Source of the DNA: Gracilaria domingensis
Taxonomy: Eukaryota > Rhodophyta > Florideophyceae > Gracilariales > Gracilariaceae
Assembly: GCA_022539475.1 (NCBI GenBank)
Contig: VCMS01000109.1
Span: forward strand, 1 to 64,000
Direction of reading: 5' to 3'
DNA: 64,000 nucleotides
The position numbers were made by a program, and so were the translations under genes. The notes below the pieces were generated by a model, which saw only the letters and a list, made by a program, of their open reading frames with translations, had not been told where the DNA came from and did no database searches. Below are positions 53,125-64,000 of this stretch, one piece after another (within the stretch, counting starts at the first letter, position 1; each line of letters starts with the position of its first letter).

Positions 53125-53591
53125 CGTCTGTGTTCTGCAAAGTGGAATATAGTCTGTTCGCTTTGGAAACTAAGCTAGTTTTTGGGCTTTTTGGGGCGCG
53201 CGAGGGGGTGGCAGTGGCTGGGCCTCAAAAAATTAAGAAATTTTGGAATACTAAATTCCATCTCGTGCAGTTTAATTCTTGGGTCTCCTAGTTTTTGTAA
53301 AGGTTCTATTTTGCCGCACCGCCCCATCCACTCTTTTCCGCGACCCTCTCTCTAATCTGCGCTTGTGCTAGTTTGCGTTTCCATTTTTCCCCGAGTTGCG
53401 ATGCAAATCGCAACGCATCTCACCTCAATTATCCCACCATTCCTTCCCATTCCGCACCGTCCCCACTCTTCACCTATATCTCGCCCATCACGCGTTCGGA
53501 TCCTCCCTCTCCGTCTCCCGGAAAGTTATTCTGTAGAGGTACGTGTGAGAACCGTCCCCAATCTCGTGCACCCGCCTCGCCCCAAAACGGC
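53125..53591. repeat. 467-bp terminal repeat, copy 2
   Basis: Counterpart of 9676-10142; begins at the insertion boundary itself, which is why I read it as an element end. Confidence 0.8.
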
Positions 53592-54440
<849 letters not shown>

Positions 54441-56400
54441 CGCATGACGCGACGCCGGCAGCAAAGCCCCGTGCCGCCGCAGAGCGCTCAAACGGGGCAC
54501 CGTGCGCGCGCGCGGCGCCGCCCGGCGCGCACCGCCAACGGGCATGCTATGCGTCTCACTCCGCTGCTGCCGCCGCCATGGCCAACTCACGTGCCATGAG
54601 CGCGCCGTACCGCGTTCCCTCTCCGGGTCCTTGCCCTCCCTGTAGCGCTGCAGCTGTACTGCAAACGCGCGTGAGCCCAGCCGGCCACGCCCGACTCGCT
54701 GCCTGAAGCCTCGGCGGCGCCGGCAGTGGCCGGCGGTGGTGCCGGTAAACGTCACGCTGCTGGGGCTGCCAGAGGCGCCGGTTTTGGCTGCACGGGCGCT
54801 GGCGCGCTCGGTAGTGACGTTGCTGGCCCAGCTGCCGCCTCTGGAGGCGCGGCTGCGATCGGCGCTGCTGGTAGACGAGCGCGCTTCCATGCCCACGTGT
54901 GATCAGCGCGCCGCCAACCCCCTGGCCTTGGCACGGCGTGCAGCGGCGCTACGTTACGGTGCGCGTCTGGGCTGTGCCCGACCCTAGTTTAGTCTCCGAC
55001 GCGCTAGCGGCTTCCGCCGCGCGCCAGCTGCACGCGGGCGCGTTGTGTGGCAGCGTCGCCGACTTCTCCGTTGCGCTGGCTCGCGCCGTGCCGCGCTTCG
55101 TCAGGCCAAGCGCAGCGACGTTGCCGCCGCCGCTGGCCGTGCTGTCGGCACTGCCACGCCACCGCGCCGGGCGTCTCTTTCTCGCGGCGGCCGCGCTGGA
55201 CGGGCAGCACTGCGCGCGCGACTCGGCGTTTTTCGCCAAGCGCGGCGGCGCGTGGTACGTGGCGACTGCCGCCACCAATACCAACCCGGGCCTCGGCATG
55301 CCGCCACGCGTGCGCACGTTCGTGAGCGCCTAACTGGACCCGTGGCTGCGCGCGCCGCCTATGATGCTGCGACGCTGGTGGCGACGACGGTGGCGGAGCG
55401 CCGCAACTGGACAGCACCCAGCTTCGTTCCAGCGCGGGCGTTCGTGGCACTGCCAGGCAGTGCGGCGCTCGGCAGTGAGCTGCTTTCGCCGTCGGCGCGC
55501 GATTATACGCCAATGCGGCTGGCCCTGCTGCTGTGCGCGCGCGCGCTGCAGCGCGACAACGACGCGCCCACAGTGAGCAGCGTGGCCATCTTCAAGCTGC
55601 CGTTGCTGTTCAACCTCATGCCGGTGGAACTCATCGCAGACGTTGACACGCTAAGCATGTTGCTGTACAAGATGCTCACTGACGTGCTCTCTGCCGTGAC
55701 GCTTCTGATCGAGGGCTTCGAGGTGCTGCTGGTGGGCGCGCAGCCTTCGTAGGCCGCCATCACGCGCGTCATCGGCGCCGACGTGCACACCCGCACTGCG
55801 CGCGCCGACAAGGCCGCCGTGATGCTTGTGGCGATGTGCGAGCCGCAGCGCTCGTTTCTCATCGCCGGCGTTTGCCGTCGCGCTCGCGTTCGTGGCCGGC
55901 GGCGTGCCCGCCGAGTTTGGCGCCATGCGCTGACGAGCACGAAACAGCGGCCGCGCAACGCGCAGCGCTGCCTGATGCGTATCGCGGCGAGGGGCGCGCA
56001 CTTCGCAGCCGGGCGTGCGTGCGCCAAGGGCGAGCGATGCGCGTGCAGCTGTTGCATGAGTTAATACACCATATTGAGCGCGTAAACGAGCTTCGCCGTT
56101 TTCGCCGCAGTTGTTTCTTGACTCTGATCTCACTTTGTCACCTTCTACTACGGGCCACGTCCGCGCAATTTCTGCGCGCGCCTCGCTCTCAGCCGCCACG
56201 AGGCGCGCGGTGGCTCAGCCTCGTCACCAAAAGGCGCGCCTTCGTCACTACTTCGCGCCTCCAAAGCGAACCAGCTCCGCTACCGCGCCTTTGAGCGCGG
56301 TAATATAACGCATCGCTGCCGCGCGGAATGAGCTCGTCGCCATGACGCGCGCGCTGCACACAAGCGCGGTCGCCGCCGCGCTACTCCTCGCACTGTGCGC
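54441..56400 (+). pseudogene. GC-rich coding relic of unknown gene
   Basis: Strikingly GC-rich compared with its flanks and with strong third-position G/C. Plus-strand segments that look coding: 54736-54987 (VPVNVTLLGLPEAPVLAARALARSVVTLLAQLPPLEARL), 54962-55333 (VRVWAVPDPSLVSDALAAS...CGSVADFSVALARAVPRF), and about 55330-55750 (AATLVATTVAERRNWTAPSFVPARAFVAL...SSVAIFKLPLLFNLMPVELIADVDTLSMLLYKM), continuing to about 56060. These suggest one gene in successive frames, interrupted several times. I do not recognise the protein. Base composition unlike the neighbouring desaturase fragment suggests a different source. Confidence 0.45.
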
Positions 56401-56690
56401 GGCGCCCGAATCTTGAGGTTTCCGGTCTCCACTCCATGATAGCGAAGGGCGCTTGGTCACGCGCGGTGCACATAAACTGGTGCTGATTCACGTAGCATGA
56501 TGACGCGCTCACAGCAGCCAAGTCTCGCACGCATGGGCCATCCAGGATGAGCTGGCACGCAAACGTCGTTGAACGACGCACCGCCTGCAGGAATGGCGCC
56601 GCGCGCTCCGTGGGCGGCGCGGAGGTTTGCTGGCGATGGGTTGTTGCAGACGGGTGTCATCAGACATGTCGTAATGTCATTCTGTCGTAT
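56401..56690. other. GC-rich spacer before the satellite
   Basis: No gene recognised. Short mixed frames on both strands. Confidence 0.3.
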
Positions 56691-56699
56691 TGTCAGCGC

Positions 56700-57345
56700 G
56701 CGAGATCAAGTTGTGTAAGGGTCGCTACCCTAACACAACTCAACCACGCTGCCCGCGGGCACGTTACGTTTTGGCTGGATATGCGTGCGGTGTGTGTTTC
56801 GGGAGGTCTGTGAACGCTACCAGAATGAGGCGAAAACGAGCCCGCGGGCGGGGGGGGGTCGGTCGTGTTAGGGTAGGTACCCTAACACGACCGGACCCCC
56901 CCGCCCGCGGGCATGAAATCGCACATTTTTGAAAAAATCGGCCAAAACGTGCCCGCGGGCGAGGGGGTCCGTTCGTGTTAGGGTAGGTACCCTAACACGA
57001 ACGGACCCCCCCGCCCGAAGGCATAAAAAAGCACATTTTTTAAAGAACCGGCCAAAACGTGCCCGCGGGCGGGGGGGTCCGTTCGTGTTAGGGTAGGTAC
57101 CCTAACACGAACGAACCCCCCTGCCCGAAGGCATAAAAAAGCACATTTTTTAAAAAACCGGCCAAAACGTGCCCGCGGGCGGGGGGGTCCGTTCGTGTTA
57201 GGGTAGGTACCCTAACACGAACGGACCCCCCCGCCCGAAGGCATAAAAAAGCACATTTTTTAAAAAACCGGCCAAAACGTGCCCGCGGACGGGGGGGTGC
57301 GGTTGTGTTAGGGTAGCCACCCTAACACAACCGATCCCCCCCACG
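56700..57345. repeat. 110-bp tandem satellite, each unit a large palindrome
   Basis: The core GTGTTAGGGTA-GG-TACCCTAACAC starts at 56865, 56975, 57085 and 57195, with a variant at 57305: exactly 110 bp apart. Arms extend to 20 bp or more (GGTCCGTTCGTGTTAGGGTA and its inverse) and into CCCGCGGGCGGGGGGG blocks. An outlying palindrome of the same type lies at about 56710-56735 with its flank inverted. Units are joined by a GGCCAAAACGTGCCCGCGGGC linker and an A/T-rich CATAAAAAAGCACATTTTTTAAA spacer. Could form cruciforms. Confidence 0.9.
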
Positions 57346-58188
57346 CCGGTGGGCACGTTCTGGTCACATTTTAGCCCCATGCCGAGACCTTCCAAAACCC
57401 CTTCCTCAACACTTCTGGCACTCATTACCATGCACCCGCCCGCGAACACGTTGGCACCGCTGTCTACGTGGATTGGCGGGATGGCAAAAAGCTGTACATT
57501 AATTAGAGTATACCTTGAGTATTAGGAGCGTTTCAAAACGCATGAATGGAGAGCGCTACCATTGTTCGCAAAAATCTACGTCCACCAAAACCCTTCGCTA
57601 GAAGGAACTTTTTGAGGCCATTCTGTAGCGTTTTGATACCTCCCAAAACACAATCGGTTGCATTCCTTGCAACGATTTTGTTGCGAGCTCAGTACAGATC
57701 TTTTAGAGATAAATCAACTAGTTTTTTCATCTAATTGATGCTCTACCAGTATCATAATACGCGACCTTGTTACAATTTGTGTAGTGTCTGACACACTACA
57801 CTATTTAAACTGATCAAAGTGGCGAAGAGACGTACCACCGAAGCGCGCCAACACCCTCACGCACAAAAGTGGTAATGCGCAGGGATGAGATGCATAAAAA
57901 AACAGAGTGACGACAGTATGTAGCTACTTAAATACTCGCCACCACTTTTTCCCGTGAAGATACAAATTCTACCGAGGATGAAGATAAGGTATTATCTAAT
58001 AGCATGAGCGCTTCCGCTCTAGCGTTCAATTTATATATCTGAATCTAATTTGTTCGTTGTGACGGTCTGACAAACAGCGATGAAGGCCTCCAACGACCAT
58101 ATAATACCGGAGTTATAGGGGTAATAGAGCGAGCTCTCTGCGAAACACCATAAATAACTAAATGGAGTCCTGATAGGCTAACTACTAC
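57346..58188. other. A/T-rich stretch, no gene recognised
   Basis: Only short frames. No repeat or RNA gene seen. Confidence 0.35.
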
Positions 58189-58464
58189 ATGATTTTCAGA
58201 GGTTTAGAGAACGGGGTTTGTAGCAGCTCTTATATGCTAAATTCATTCAGTATAAAACTCTATGAAACAGAATGGCGACGAGAGTCGTCGCAGAAAGCAA
58301 AACAGATGGTAGGCATGAAAACCGTTCAGCCCTGTGTGCTTGAGCTGGTAGCACATGATTATCGTTCCAATTTTGAAATCGTATCGCTTCACCTTCCGTT
58401 AACAAAGCCTGTCACCAACAATACAAGAGAAGACATTAATCGACGTGTTGCGGAGATGCCGTAA
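58189..58464 (+). CDS. doubtful small ORF, 91 aa
   Basis: ATG start and coding-like composition (MIFRGLENGVCSSSYMLNSFSIKLYETEWRRES...), but no known domain. May be a fragment. Confidence 0.25.
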   Translation: MIFRGLENGVCSSSYMLNSFSIKLYETEWRRESSQKAKQMVGMKTVQPCVLELVAHDYRSNFEIVSLHLPLTKPVTNNTREDINRRVAEMP

Positions 58465-58749
58465 AAGGCTGCCAATGGTGTTAGTTTTTCTTCTGTTGAG
58501 AGTCGAGATAGAACCTCAGACTCCCAGGTCTAGAGCTATGAATTCCTGCCCACGACTTTGTCGAGGAGCGTTAAAGGCTTCAATCTGCCACCGAAGGGAC
58601 GAAATAGAGTTTTCATTACATCATGCGCCACGATTGCACCTATAACTAGTCCAAGCGACGCCCGAGTACTGAGAGAAAACTGTTTTGATTGAAGCCCTGT
58701 CCTGCGCTCCCTATCAGATTTCAAAGAATTCTTTTACGAAAGGAAAACC

Positions 58750-58923
58750 ATGTCAAAGTTTTTGTATGCTTTGGCCTCCATCATTCAAAGGAGATCTGCC
58801 TTTGTGAAGGTTCCATTCAGTGACCTGCCTTTCTTCGACGTGGACAAATCTATATGTAAACCTTTGGCAAAAAAGTTGCATTGCATTGGGGATAGATTTG
58901 CGTTTGTAAAGTTGCTGATTTGA
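58750..58923 (+). CDS. doubtful small ORF, 57 aa
   Basis: MSKFLYALASIIQRRSAFVKVPFSDLPFFDVDK..., ends VKLLI. It looks coding, with a balanced residue mix, but is unrecognised and short. Confidence 0.25.
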   Translation: MSKFLYALASIIQRRSAFVKVPFSDLPFFDVDKSICKPLAKKLHCIGDRFAFVKLLI

Positions 58924-58985
58924 GTACGTATCGTTCGAAATAAACCTGACGTGGATGATTCTATTGCAGTGAGTAGCGTCTCTGA

Positions 58986-60709
58986 CTAGAGGTTTTCGAT
59001 TTCTGGAGTATTAATCAGCTTCAATTTGTCTGGATGCAAGTTGCGTAACTGTTCGAAGAGAGCTCTCCTTGTTCCCAACAGACTGCATAGAAACAAACTC
59101 TGGATCAATCCTACCGTCAAGGGGGTTTCGATGAACGACGGAATAAGAGATATGTAATCAGAACGCTTGAGAGTACCGCCTGAGATATACTCTCCCTCGC
59201 AAGACATATACTTCTTCCTGCCTCGTCTTTCTTTGCATATTCTAGAATAACTGAGTATGTATCTCTAACGCTTTTGGTTTGGTCTTGAGAGGGTCCAGTG
59301 ATTGAAGTAAGAATACTACTTCATAAAGATGAGGGAGGGGCCTCGAATCTATGACAGGAGCTCCCCGTTTTGGTCCCGTGAAGAGTTAACAGAATGTCTT
59401 TAGCCTCAAAAGTATCCGCACGAAAACTTGCAGAGGATGGCACACTCGACTTAGTTTGTCTTCGTCGATGAACTGAAAACTTTCTGCGTGAGATTTAGAA
59501 TGGGCTCCAGGACTTGACGAAGAGATTCTTGAAGGATTTGCATCCTGGACTCGCGTAGAGACTTGCTAGAAACGAATGGCATTGCGTCTGCTTCAGATAC
59601 GGAAACCTCGATCAGTGTGGTAGGGAAGTATGCCACTACTGTGAGGTCATCACGGATGCACTTACGGCGTAGCTCGTCGGAGAAGTTGGGAAATATGAGC
59701 TGAAGAGGATAGGCGGTAAATGATGTTTGCTTTAGAGTTGTTGAAGACTTATCGGTGTATACCTGCAGAAGACCTACGAAAGATTCACTGTAACTTATTT
59801 CTTGGGAGTACCACACTATTCTACTATCCAACGAGCCCATGACCATTTCCTTAAGTTTTGAGGTGGCGTCTCTTGCGAGAGAGCCGGACATGGGGTGAGA
59901 TATTTTCGTGGAGTGGGTCTGAGGTATAGGGTGGAAGAATTTGTTTTCGTTGTTAGCCAACTGGAGCTGTTTCAAAAGTGGTCTCTCGTGTAGAGGGTGG
60001 CGCTGAACGTACATCCTTCTGGCGAGACAGTTCTTCGATTGAAACCGTCCTTTGAGGCGTATCGTTCGAAAATGGCGTTCTTCAGTTCTGTACAGCGCTT
60101 GGAACTTGTTATGGTCTCGTTGAATCGCTTTTGCGAGAATCGCGGGTCCCGAAGTAGCCCAATTAGCTCGTCTGCCTCACGATGACCAAGGTTGGAAGCT
60201 ACTGAAGCCAGACAAACCGTGAGATAATCCATATGCAAATCACCGAGGGCCTCCTCAGAAGGCACTGGGCGGGAACTGCTTCCGTGTTCTTGCTCTAATG
60301 ACGCGGGACCCGGGGAAGGAGAAACACAATGCGAAGTGTCCGGAATGGTAGGGGCGCACAGAGTGTGGTCAACGATGTCCTCGGACACCGGAGGCTCGGG
60401 AAGGCGACAAGGGGCAGTGACCGTTTCGGAAGATGCGGCCGCGTGCGCGGAAAGCTTGAGACGTTTGCTTCTCCGAATGGGCCGGCTATTGTCGTCTTCC
60501 AGCGCTGCTTTCAGACGAAACGGGCAATGGTTGACATGCTGTTGAAGAGATAAGACTCCTCGGCGAGTAACGAAGGGGCACCCACGCTTCTTATGTGTAC
60601 AGTAGTAGACCATGGGAAGAAGAAATGAACGAAAAACGACGACAAAGACTTCAAGGGAAGGTCGTCCGAAGGGAGAAGGAGGTCGAGCGACAGTCAAGAT
60701 CGACGTCAT
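58986..60709 (-). pseudogene. N-terminal part of a large KDZ/Plavaka-like transposase, interrupted
   Basis: Segments 60709-59972 and 60014-59451, with a further short frame 59207-58986 on the same strand. The first has a zinc-finger-like CTHKKRGCPFVTRRGVLSLQQHVNHC (C-x6-C then H-x3-C), usual at the N-terminus of these transposases, and an RRSKRLK nuclear-signal-like patch. The second contains FVGLLQVYTDKSSTTLKQTSFTAYPLQLIFPNFSDELRRK...LTVVAYFPT, which follows the D-K-T...P-v-x-l-x-l-g-N-i...R pattern around the first catalytic Asp of KDZ/Plavaka/CACTA-type enzymes. The rest of the catalytic domain is absent. The frame is interrupted at least once. Confidence 0.5.
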
Positions 60710-62250
60710 GCTGAGAACGGAGAATATATTTTGAGTTTAAATCGCGTGCTTTCGTTCAAAAAGGAACGTAGGTACACGTCGACCTCAACACAAGGGTGTA
60801 CTTCTCGTATTATCTACCACCGGTTATAAACCTGTGGTTCTCCAACGTTGTAAGCTGTACACCTGTCCAATCTCGCACAGAAAAATAAATCTCTTCCCTC
60901 CGCCGCCGCCGCCGCGCCTCCGACGTCCGACCTTCCGTTACCGTCGTGATCCGTGCCATCCACATCCTCGCGTTATACTCCGCTCCGTCCCTCTTTTTCC
61001 TCCCTCTACTTTATGGAGGCTCCTTAAAGTAGAGGGCGGAAAAAAGTAGGACGGAGTCATCCGTATCTCACGGATGTATTCCGTGCAGTCTATTCGTACG
61101 TTCTTCCATATCCTTCCACGTATCTTTGCTCTAAACTAACCAATCCTCACCACGTTTCTTCGCGCTCTGCGACATGCAAACGGCAGGAAATAAGCTAATC
61201 ACCCCCAACTTCTTCTATTTGCTCAAGATGTAGAACGAGTTGAAGGGTGAAAACGGGAACCTGGTAACCCAAAGCGACGACTGTAAGTACGCGACGAATG
61301 GTTCATTTTGTTGCGCCATAGGCTCTAGTTTCGCCTCTTGCGCTACTTTTCAAAAGTAGCGCAAGACGCGAGAAGCTAGAGCCTATAGCGCAACAAACCA
61401 AGTTGGTTCCTTGGCGATCTTTGATCTCTGACTGTTCGGGATAGACGATTCTGGTACTTGGTTGGGACATAGGCTGCTCTTTCGTTTATCGCATCTTGCG
61501 GTATGTTTGCTGCATGGGCATTCTTGGTGCCCTTGCTTGTGAGTTCTCGCTTCGACACCTTTTGCGCTTTACGATGATGGTGGGCTGGTAATCTAACCGA
61601 TCCCTTTCCTTCTTCTTCTTCCTTTTGCGAGTTACTAGGTCCCTCGACTTTTCTAGCGCAACGTTTCTGTTTTGTTTTATCAATGGTACGTTCCATCGCA
61701 TTTCAAATGTATCCAACGGATCTTTGACTAACTTATGGATACTTTCTGCTTGCGTATAGAGGTAAACGAATTTTGATGCGGACGTAGCTCACGAGTTTCA
61801 GGTGCAGGTTCCTCAAGTAGGGAACCATGCATCTGGGCATGGTTCCCTACATGAGGAACGGAGAGGATGAGGCGCTTCGCGCCTCATCCTCTCGGAGTGC
61901 GTATGTGTTCTACCGATACTGGACTTCGGTGGAGGTGCCCTCTGCGGCATCTGCCGCAGATTGCGCCTACATCCGCTTCATCATGGGGAAATGGTATATG
62001 TAATATAGCGAAGTAGTGGTTAGCAAAAACGGTCGATAGAAGAATAGATACGAATAAAACGGTATGATTTCATAATGGACATCATCTGTACTAGCAACAG
62101 TATTCCATGCGTTGCAGGGTATTATTCCGCAGGAGGTATCGTGTAATGTGCACCTTAATGGAAACTGAACCTAGACTTCGCGAAATACCGTTCAGGTAGC
62201 CCTCGACTAAAGAACTAGCACGAGTGGAAAACCCACCAGTATTTACTGCA
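60710..62250. repeat. cluster of long hairpins
   Basis: Inverted repeats centred near 61018 (CCCTCTACTTTA arm, extended imperfectly to about 35 bp), 61353 (about 40-bp arms, few mismatches), 61829 (GGTTCCTCAAGTAGGGAACCATGC type, about 24-bp arms), 61877 (GAGAGGATGAGGCGC-TTC-GCGCCTCATCCTCTC, perfect 15-bp stem) and about 61950 (TCTGCGGCA/TGCCGCAGA). Two overlapping frames at 61376-61716 look basic and non-descript; no gene is recognised. Confidence 0.75.
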
Positions 62251-62257
62251 CAGCAAT

Positions 62258-62387
62258 TCTGGACGACCCAAGCAATTATCTTCAAATTTTGAAATAATTG
62301 ATCTCGATATTTTTTCAAAAAATTTACTGGACGACCCTTGCCACTTTCTGGACGACCCTCGCCAAAAACTAGCATCTGCAAGAGACA
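62258..62387. repeat. right subterminal region: CTGGACGACCC x3
   Basis: CTGGACGACCC occurs at about 62259-62269, 62327-62337 and 62348-62358, all in the same orientation, within 130 bp of the insertion's right end. Subterminal repeats of this kind are typical transposase-binding sites in CACTA-like elements. Confidence 0.6.
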
Positions 62388-64000
62388 GACGTGGTAGAAT
62401 TGACTGAAGAATTGTAAGCAACTTCGAATTGAATGAGGTGTTCATCCCAATTATTCTGCCTGTGGTTGACAAAACATCTGATCATCTCTTCAATCTTCTT
62501 ATTCATTACTTCGGTTTGTCCATCTGTCTGTGGGTGATATGCTGATGATGGCTTCAATTTTGTGCCAAGTGATCGAAATACTTCCTTCCAGAACTTACTC
62601 ATAAATATTGAATCTCTATCGGATACTATGGAATCAGAAAGTCCATGATGACGATAGATATTCTCCAGATATAACTTGGCTGTTTCTACAGCAGTGACAT
62701 TCTTGGTTGTGGGAATGATGCGTATAAGTTTCGAAAGGCGATCGACTACTGCATATATGGCACTGTTTCCAGACTTAGTTCGTGGAAGTGGAGTAATGAA
62801 ATCCATTGTGATCTGAGACCACTTCTTCAATGGGGGTTCTAATGGCTGGAGGTATCCATGCGGCTTCTTGGTAATTGGCTTCGTCTCCTGACACTTCTGG
62901 CATGTCTTCGTGTAGGTGTACACGTCCTTTCTCAGGTTCTTCCAAAAGTAAGATTTCCAAATTCTTCTTAATGTCTTCTTAAATGCCATATGTCCTGATG
63001 AAGGGAGATCATGATTCTCGAATAAAATCTTAGTTCTGATTTCCCCACTCGGTATACATAACTTATTCTTGTAGTAGAGAAGATTTCCTTTTCGTTCAAA
63101 GGGAAGTTCCGGATTCAGGTAAGCAGCTGAAAATTCGTTGTCCTTCTTATATCCATCAGTGAATGCGCGCATATCCTTCTTGGATATTTCACAAATAAGA
63201 GATAAGGAGTTCAACGGGTTGGTTCTGGAGACTGCTTCATCTAATAGAGAGAGGTTACTAGCCAGCGGATCTTCAACATGCTTAGGATATCTTGAGAGAG
63301 CATCTGCAACTATGTTGGATTTTCCTTTGATTGGTTCGAAAGTGAAATCAAACTCAACGATCCTTTCGAGCCATCTTACTTGACGTTGGGAAAGATTTGG
63401 CTGTGTTTGCAGATACTTCAGTGGAAAATGATCTGTACGCACTTTGAAGCGTTTTCCATGTAAGTAGACTCTCCAAACTCTTAACGTGTCTACAACTGCA
63501 AGAAGTTCTCGCTCGTGGGCGGCGTAGCGTTGCTCGGCTGGGTTCAAGGTTCTTGAATGAAATGCAACAGGTCGGGCAATACCGTTTTCTACTTGTTCCG
63601 ATACTGCTCCTAGAGCATACTGAGATGCGTCAGTGGTTACGATGATAGGCAGTTTTGTGTCAAAATGACGGAGCACTGGTGTACTTGAAACTGCTTCTTT
63701 CAGATTTGTGAAGGCAATTTCTTGATCCTTTCCCCACTTGAATGGGTTATTTCCACACAGAGCGGTTAGTGGTTTTGATATTTCGGAGCAGTTCTTAATA
63801 AATCGTCGGTAGTAATTAACAACTCCAAGAAAAGCTTGAACATCGGTCTTATTCTTCGGTGTTTCCCAATTTGTGATGGCTTTCACTTTTTGTTTCTCTA
63901 CTGATATTCCTTCGGGTGTAACCACATGCCCGAGATATTCAACCTCCTTCTTCAGAAATTCACACTTTGAAAGCTTCCCATACAGCTTGTGTGCACGAAG
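62388..64000 (-). mobile_element. gypsy family 2, second copy, pol half (right of the insertion, runs off the window)
   Basis: Minus-strand RNase H and integrase, with reverse transcriptase continuing past the right edge, highly similar to the corresponding part of the first copy. Begins at GACGTG at 62388, the second copy of the 6-bp duplication. The visible part looks largely intact; its 5' LTR and gag, if present, lie outside the window. Confidence 0.9.

Noticed and set aside
55004-56199. Long minus-strand frames opposite the GC-rich relic
   Set aside because: High-GC antisense shadows; the plus strand gives more protein-like sequence (VADFSVALARAVPRF, AIFKLPLLFNLMPVELI).
56865-57328. TTAGGG motifs as interstitial telomere repeats
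   Set aside because: Only one TTAGGG per arm, in inverted pairs inside a 110-bp unit; no head-to-tail array.

Overview
The window is a eukaryotic nuclear, repeat-dominated region. No ordinary complete host gene is recognisable. The only host-type homology is a broken plant/cyanobacterial-type phytoene desaturase fragment at about 53.95-54.44 kb, which points to a photosynthetic eukaryote; a red alga is a plausible guess, not a demonstrated one. Almost everything else is mobile DNA in nested layers.

Layout. 0-9.45 kb: a broken minus-strand Ty3/gypsy (chromodomain) element, family 1, with one LTR at 8648-9453. 9.68-22.7 kb (locus A): a candidate large DNA transposon with a 467-bp terminal repeat, a coiled-coil protein gene, a ParB-like-domain gene, the C-terminal part of a large transposase, two genes of unknown function (one with three 35-residue repeats), a DNA methyltransferase fused to a SET domain, and one further unknown gene. 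23381-30716: a second gypsy family (family 2), about 7.3 kb, with 528-bp LTRs and a TTCTG target duplication, carrying a zinc-finger ORF before gag and a novel ORF after pol. 31.1-38.3 kb (locus B): a relative of locus A, with its own ParB-like gene, a putative Fe(II)/2-oxoglutarate dioxygenase and a coiled-coil gene. 40729-43539: a PIF/Harbinger transposon with an ATT target duplication, inserted inside an ORF. 44.8-49.4 kb: three diverged LTRs of the family 1 type, one short ORF between two of them. 51382-64000: a second family 2 gypsy copy, split in two by a 9.26-kb insertion (53125-62387) flanked by GACGTG.

The 9.26-kb insertion starts with the same 467-bp sequence as locus A. It carries different cargo: the desaturase fragment, a GC-rich coding relic, a 110-bp palindromic satellite, a transposase N-terminal region and a cluster of long hairpins. 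The shared end and the complementary transposase pieces suggest a family of large, cargo-bearing transposons. Locus A and locus B share the ParB-like gene and possibly the coiled-coil gene; A adds a base-modification and SET enzyme, B adds a dioxygenase. That combination (ParB-like protein plus DNA or chromatin modification enzymes on a transposon) is the best candidate here for an undescribed system. Most of its frames are interrupted, so these copies look decayed or contain introns I cannot define.
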